Shown here: piece after piece, positions 60,590 to 64,000 of the stretch
Numbering within the stretch: the stretch's first letter is position 1
Layout of the letters: each line of letters begins with the position of its first letter
Assembly: GCA_001493195.1 (NCBI GenBank)
Contig: FAXN01000039.1
Location: 1 to 64,000, forward strand
Length of the DNA: 64,000 nt
Source: Sulfurovum sp. enrichment culture clone C5
GTDB taxonomy: Bacteria > Campylobacterota > Campylobacteria > Campylobacterales > Sulfurovaceae
Reading direction: 5' to 3'
Made by a program: the position numbers and the translations under genes
The notes under the pieces: generated by a model
Database searches by the model: none
The model's input: only the letters and a program-made list of their open reading frames with translations
What the model was told of the DNA's origin: nothing

Positions 60590-60620
60590 TTGATAACTCT
60601 TAAATAACAAGAGTTATCAA
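60590..60620 (+). terminator. Strong hairpin downstream of adk
   Basis: TTGATAACTCTT-AAATAAC-AAGAGTTATCAA, 12-bp perfect stem followed by TCTTTCC. Confidence 0.75.
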
Positions 60621-60682
60621 TCTTTCCACAATAAATTCATCTTTTTTTGATAAAATATATAAAATTTACTAAAAGGTTGACA

Positions 60683-61216
60683 ATGAAAAAAATATTATCT
60701 ATACTTATTTTGTTTTTCGCTTGTAGCACATCTATCTTTGCCGAAGATGCAGCTATAATCAATTCACAAGCAGATATCGCTGTTCAAAAATTCTATAAAA
60801 ATGTAAAAGGTGGAGAAGAATTTCTAGGAAAAGTTAAAGGCTACGTTGTATTTCCAGTAGTTTATAAAGCTGGATTTATCATAGGTGGCGAATATGGAGA
60901 AGGTGTTCTTAGATATGACGGAGAGAACAAGGGTTATTATAGTTTAACTTCTGGGTCTATCGGATATCAAATTGGAGCTCAAAAAAGAGCTATACTAATT
61001 GCATTTATTTCACAAAGAGCTTTAGATAAGTTTTTAGAGAGCAATGGATTAACAGTTGGTGTAGATGGTGGCATCAATGTTGGTTTATGGGGAGCGAGTA
61101 AAGATTTGAGCACTGTAAGTTTTGAAAGTGATGCTGTTGCTTTTGTATTTGACGAAGCTGGATTAATGGGCGGTATAGCCATAGATGGAAGCAAAATAGC
61201 TCCAATTGCTAGATAA
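60683..61216 (+). CDS. SYLF-domain lipid-binding protein, exported
   Basis: Start at ATG 60683 with signal peptide; GYVVFPVVYKAGFIIGGEYGEGVL; C-terminal GLMGGIAIDGSKIAP. Confidence 0.9.
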   Translation: MKKILSILILFFACSTSIFAEDAAIINSQADIAVQKFYKNVKGGEEFLGKVKGYVVFPVVYKAGFIIGGEYGEGVLRYDGENKGYYSLTSGSIGYQIGAQKRAILIAFISQRALDKFLESNGLTVGVDGGINVGLWGASKDLSTVSFESDAVAFVFDEAGLMGGIAIDGSKIAPIAR

Positions 61217-61237
61217 ATTATGGAGGATTTATTTCCT

Positions 61238-61825
61238 CTATAATTTTTGTATTACTTTTTCTGCTATAGATTTTTCAATATTCAGATGCTTTTGTTCATC
61301 CTTATTTCCAAAACCTAATCCTACTTGCACACCAAGCAACACACCTTTATTTTTTACCAATACATGAAGTCCTGCACCTGCCTTTAGACCGCTTCCACCA
61401 TAGTATGCTCCATCGCCTACTCCTGATACAGATTTTACATTTTGTATATATTTTCTGTTGTTTTCAAATTGCTCATCAACTTTCATTGCTTCACTTTCAC
61501 TATCTGATGAAATAGTTAGCTGAACAAATTTCATATCATCTTCACTAGCTTCCCAAAAACATCTTCTCATGCCAAGTGGATTTGCTGGCTTTGTATCATG
61601 AGTTGTTATCTTTATACTTGCTTCTGGAAATATCTCTTGAATATCTTTTGATGTCAGCATTTCACAAGGATCATAAACTTTCATAGAAATATCTTGTGAG
61701 TTTGTAGTGCCAATAGAAGTTGCATTTTCATCTTTTGAATTTGAAGAATCATCATTTGAACATGCAACAAAAAAAATCACCAAACCAAATGCCACTAAAA
61801 ATCTTATGCTTATATTAGTCATCAT
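61238..61825 (-). CDS. Putative lipoprotein of unknown function
   Basis: Lipobox-like VIFFVACS; CEMLTSKDIQEIFPEASI DUF3558-like pattern. Confidence 0.7.
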   Translation of the reverse strand: MMTNISIRFLVAFGLVIFFVACSNDDSSNSKDENATSIGTTNSQDISMKVYDPCEMLTSKDIQEIFPEASIKITTHDTKPANPLGMRRCFWEASEDDMKFVQLTISSDSESEAMKVDEQFENNRKYIQNVKSVSGVGDGAYYGGSGLKAGAGLHVLVKNKGVLLGVQVGLGFGNKDEQKHLNIEKSIAEKVIQKL

Positions 61826-61854
61826 TGCTCCCTAATTTACTATATATTCATACA

Positions 61855-63132
61855 TTATAACTCATCTTCATCCTCTTTTGATGAAAGTGAAAGAAGTTTT
61901 TTAGGCTTAAGTCCTAGTTTTCTCATCCCCTCTACTCTATTTATCAAATTCCCTTTACCAGACGAGAGTTTATTCATGGCACTTTCGTAACTTGTTTGAG
62001 TAGTTTGTATATTTTTACCGATACGCTCCATATCTTCTACAAATAATGCAAATTTATCATAAAGAGCTTCGGCAGATTTTGCAATACTAATCGCATTTTG
62101 CTCCTGATACTCTCTCCTCCATATATGCTCTATTGTTCTAAGAGTTACTAAAAGCGTAGAAGGAGAAACAATAATGATATTTTGTTCATACGCATTTTTA
62201 AAAAATCCATTGTCTGATTCTAACGCAAGCAAAAAAGCACCCTCTATTGGCATAAACAGAAGTACAAAATCAAGAGATTTCAAACCTCCCAATTCTTCAT
62301 ATTTTTTTTGGCTAAGATTTTTTACATGTGCATTTATGGATGCTATATGAGCTTTTAAAGATGAATTTCTATCTATCTCATTTTCTGCTTTTATAAAATT
62401 ATCATACGCTACGAGTGAAACTTTTGAATCTATAACGATATGCTTATCTTGGGGCAATTTGACTATCACGTCCGGACGGTAGATTTTATCATCTTCGCCT
62501 TTTAGGGTATTTTGCACAACATACTCATGCCCTTCTCTAAGTCCTGACTCTTCTAAAACTCGTTCTAGCACTATCTCGCCCCAGTTGCCTTGAGTTTTAT
62601 TTTCACCTTTTAATGCTTGAGTGAGGTTAAGCGCATCTTGACTAAGTCTCTCATTTAAAGTTTTTAAGTTTACTAACTCATCTTTGATACTTTGTCGCTC
62701 TTTTGCATCATGCACGAACATATCACGACTTTGTTTTGAAAATGCCTCTATCTGCTCTCTAAATGGCTTTAAAAGCGTATCTATACCTTGCTTATGAGTC
62801 TCGTCAAATGTTTTTGTCTTTTGTTCAAAGATTTGAGAGGCTAGATGAGCAAATTCTGTCTTCATTTGTGATTTTGTTTCATCTAAAAGTTGTATCTTCT
62901 CTTCAAAAGCTCGCTTGTCATCTTCAAACTTAGTTTGTAATACCGCAAGCTCTTTTTCCAAACCATAATACTCCTGCTCTCGCTCTTGGAGCATTTTCCC
63001 TATTTTTAAACTACTCTCTTGCTCTTTAGCTAGAGTTTCTTGAAGCTGTGTTGTAAATGTATTAGACGAAGATAGTTCATACTTTGCTTTCATCCACAAC
63101 CATACAAATATCAAAATTGCAACTAAAAGCAA
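61855..63132 (-). CDS. rmuC: DNA recombination protein RmuC
   Basis: TQGNWGEIVLERVLEESGLREGHEYVVQ; RPDVIVKLPQDKHIVIDSKVSLVAYDNF; MPIEGAFLLAL. Confidence 0.95.
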   Translation of the reverse strand: MLLVAILIFVWLWMKAKYELSSSNTFTTQLQETLAKEQESSLKIGKMLQEREQEYYGLEKELAVLQTKFEDDKRAFEEKIQLLDETKSQMKTEFAHLASQIFEQKTKTFDETHKQGIDTLLKPFREQIEAFSKQSRDMFVHDAKERQSIKDELVNLKTLNERLSQDALNLTQALKGENKTQGNWGEIVLERVLEESGLREGHEYVVQNTLKGEDDKIYRPDVIVKLPQDKHIVIDSKVSLVAYDNFIKAENEIDRNSSLKAHIASINAHVKNLSQKKYEELGGLKSLDFVLLFMPIEGAFLLALESDNGFFKNAYEQNIIIVSPSTLLVTLRTIEHIWRREYQEQNAISIAKSAEALYDKFALFVEDMERIGKNIQTTQTSYESAMNKLSSGKGNLINRVEGMRKLGLKPKKLLSLSSKEDEDEL

Positions 63133-63262
63133 AATGATAGCAACTATAAAATATGACTGATTTATGGCATATCCTTTGTATATATTTTATTAGTCTTATT
63201 ATATCTGATTTGGATTGATAGATTTAAAAATATGTCAAATTGACATAAAAAATAAAAAACGA

Positions 63263-63835
63263 TTAAAACTTTAACAAATCCTCATCCAATCCCCATAAAA
63301 GTTTTTCTAGCTGGGGATAGATTGTTGCGTGATAACCATATCCACCATTTTCAAACTCATCTATGGCGTCTTTTTTGCTCCATTTTTGTTTTATGATTCT
63401 GTATGATGCTGCGACTACGCCAGTCCTGTCACTTCCATGCCAACAGTGTATTAGTATGGGCTTTGGAGCATTTTTGATGATTTCCAATGATTGTTTTATC
63501 TCATCTATGGACATTTTTGATGTTTTGATTTTGATGCTATATAGAGTTATATTGCTATCTTTTTGAAAAATATCACTATCATCATGATATTGCCTAAAAG
63601 AAAGTATAGATTTGATGCCCAGTTTTTTTATAGTATCCAAATCTTTGCTTGTTGGCTGTTTTGATCTGTATAGTTCATCGTCTATCTTGTAAAGATTACT
63701 TAGATTACTGCCTAAAATAGGTTGAGCCCATATGATTGGTCTCGGTCTTGTGAGATTGGTATCTAGATTTAACTCTACAGATAAACCTAGAGTTGAGATA
63801 ACGATAAATGTTATTATAATTTTATAAATTCTCAT
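63263..63835 (-). CDS. Dual-specificity/tyrosine phosphatase-like exported protein
   Basis: HCWHGSDRTGV CX5R P-loop; RSKQPTSKDLDTIKKLGIKSILSFR. Confidence 0.92.
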   Translation of the reverse strand: MRIYKIIITFIVISTLGLSVELNLDTNLTRPRPIIWAQPILGSNLSNLYKIDDELYRSKQPTSKDLDTIKKLGIKSILSFRQYHDDSDIFQKDSNITLYSIKIKTSKMSIDEIKQSLEIIKNAPKPILIHCWHGSDRTGVVAASYRIIKQKWSKKDAIDEFENGGYGYHATIYPQLEKLLWGLDEDLLKF

Positions 63836-63922
63836 TGTATACCTATTTTTTGGTAATTATATCTAGTTTGAATTTAATATGTAAAATATTTGTTTTATGG
63901 AGGGAATGATTTGATGTAGTAA

Positions 63923-63945
63923 ATAGCAGAGAAATTCTCTGCTAT
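63923..63945 (-). terminator. Hairpin downstream of cold-shock gene
   Basis: ATAGCAGAGAA-A-TTCTCTGCTAT 11-bp perfect inverted repeat. Confidence 0.6.
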
Positions 63946-63954
63946 GCAAAAAAA

Positions 63955-64000
63955 TTAAAGAATGTTAACGTTTTCTGCTTGTGGACCTTTTTGACCTTGT
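63955..64000 (-). CDS. Cold-shock protein (C-terminal end, truncated by window edge)
   Basis: Minus-strand translation QGQKGPQAENVNIL followed by stop, typical CspA C-terminus. Confidence 0.85.
   Translation of the reverse strand, partial: QGQKGPQAENVNIL

Noticed and set aside
63231-63247. TATGTCAA-A-TTGACATA palindrome between rmuC and the phosphatase gene
   Set aside because: Short 8-bp arms in AT-rich DNA; could be an operator or weak terminator but not distinguishable from chance here.

Overview
The window is an AT-rich bacterial chromosomal segment, almost certainly from a Campylobacterota (epsilonproteobacterial) genome. It is densely coding and mostly core metabolism and informational genes. 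Blocks such as tgt-COG3400-aroB-mscS-mtaB-ftsH-like, aroQ-pepQ-folK-flhF and gltX-yggT-slt match gene orders I recall from Helicobacter/Campylobacter. I saw no rRNA, tRNA, CRISPR array, transposase or obvious prophage. Accessory or odd material: a partial GT1-like glycosyltransferase plus flavin monooxygenase plus regulator at the left edge; a decayed pyridoxamine-oxidase-like gene (about 2.8-3.0 kb); an evenly phased four-copy operator-like array upstream of a TetR gene (16682-16825); an FtsH-family AAA protein whose HEXXH metalloprotease motif appears lost; a Suv3-like RNA helicase; a Tyr-rich repeat protein with an overlapping downstream ORF; a lone KAP-type P-loop NTPase with an orphan antitoxin-like ORF; a 20-codon leader ORF coupled to a CNNM/CBS transporter gene; and a lytic-transglycosylase-like gene with no canonical start codon. 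I did not find a convincing multi-gene novel system. The best leads are the phased TetR operator array, the leader ORF and the KAP ATPase locus. Product names come from motif and family recognition by eye; no searches were run.
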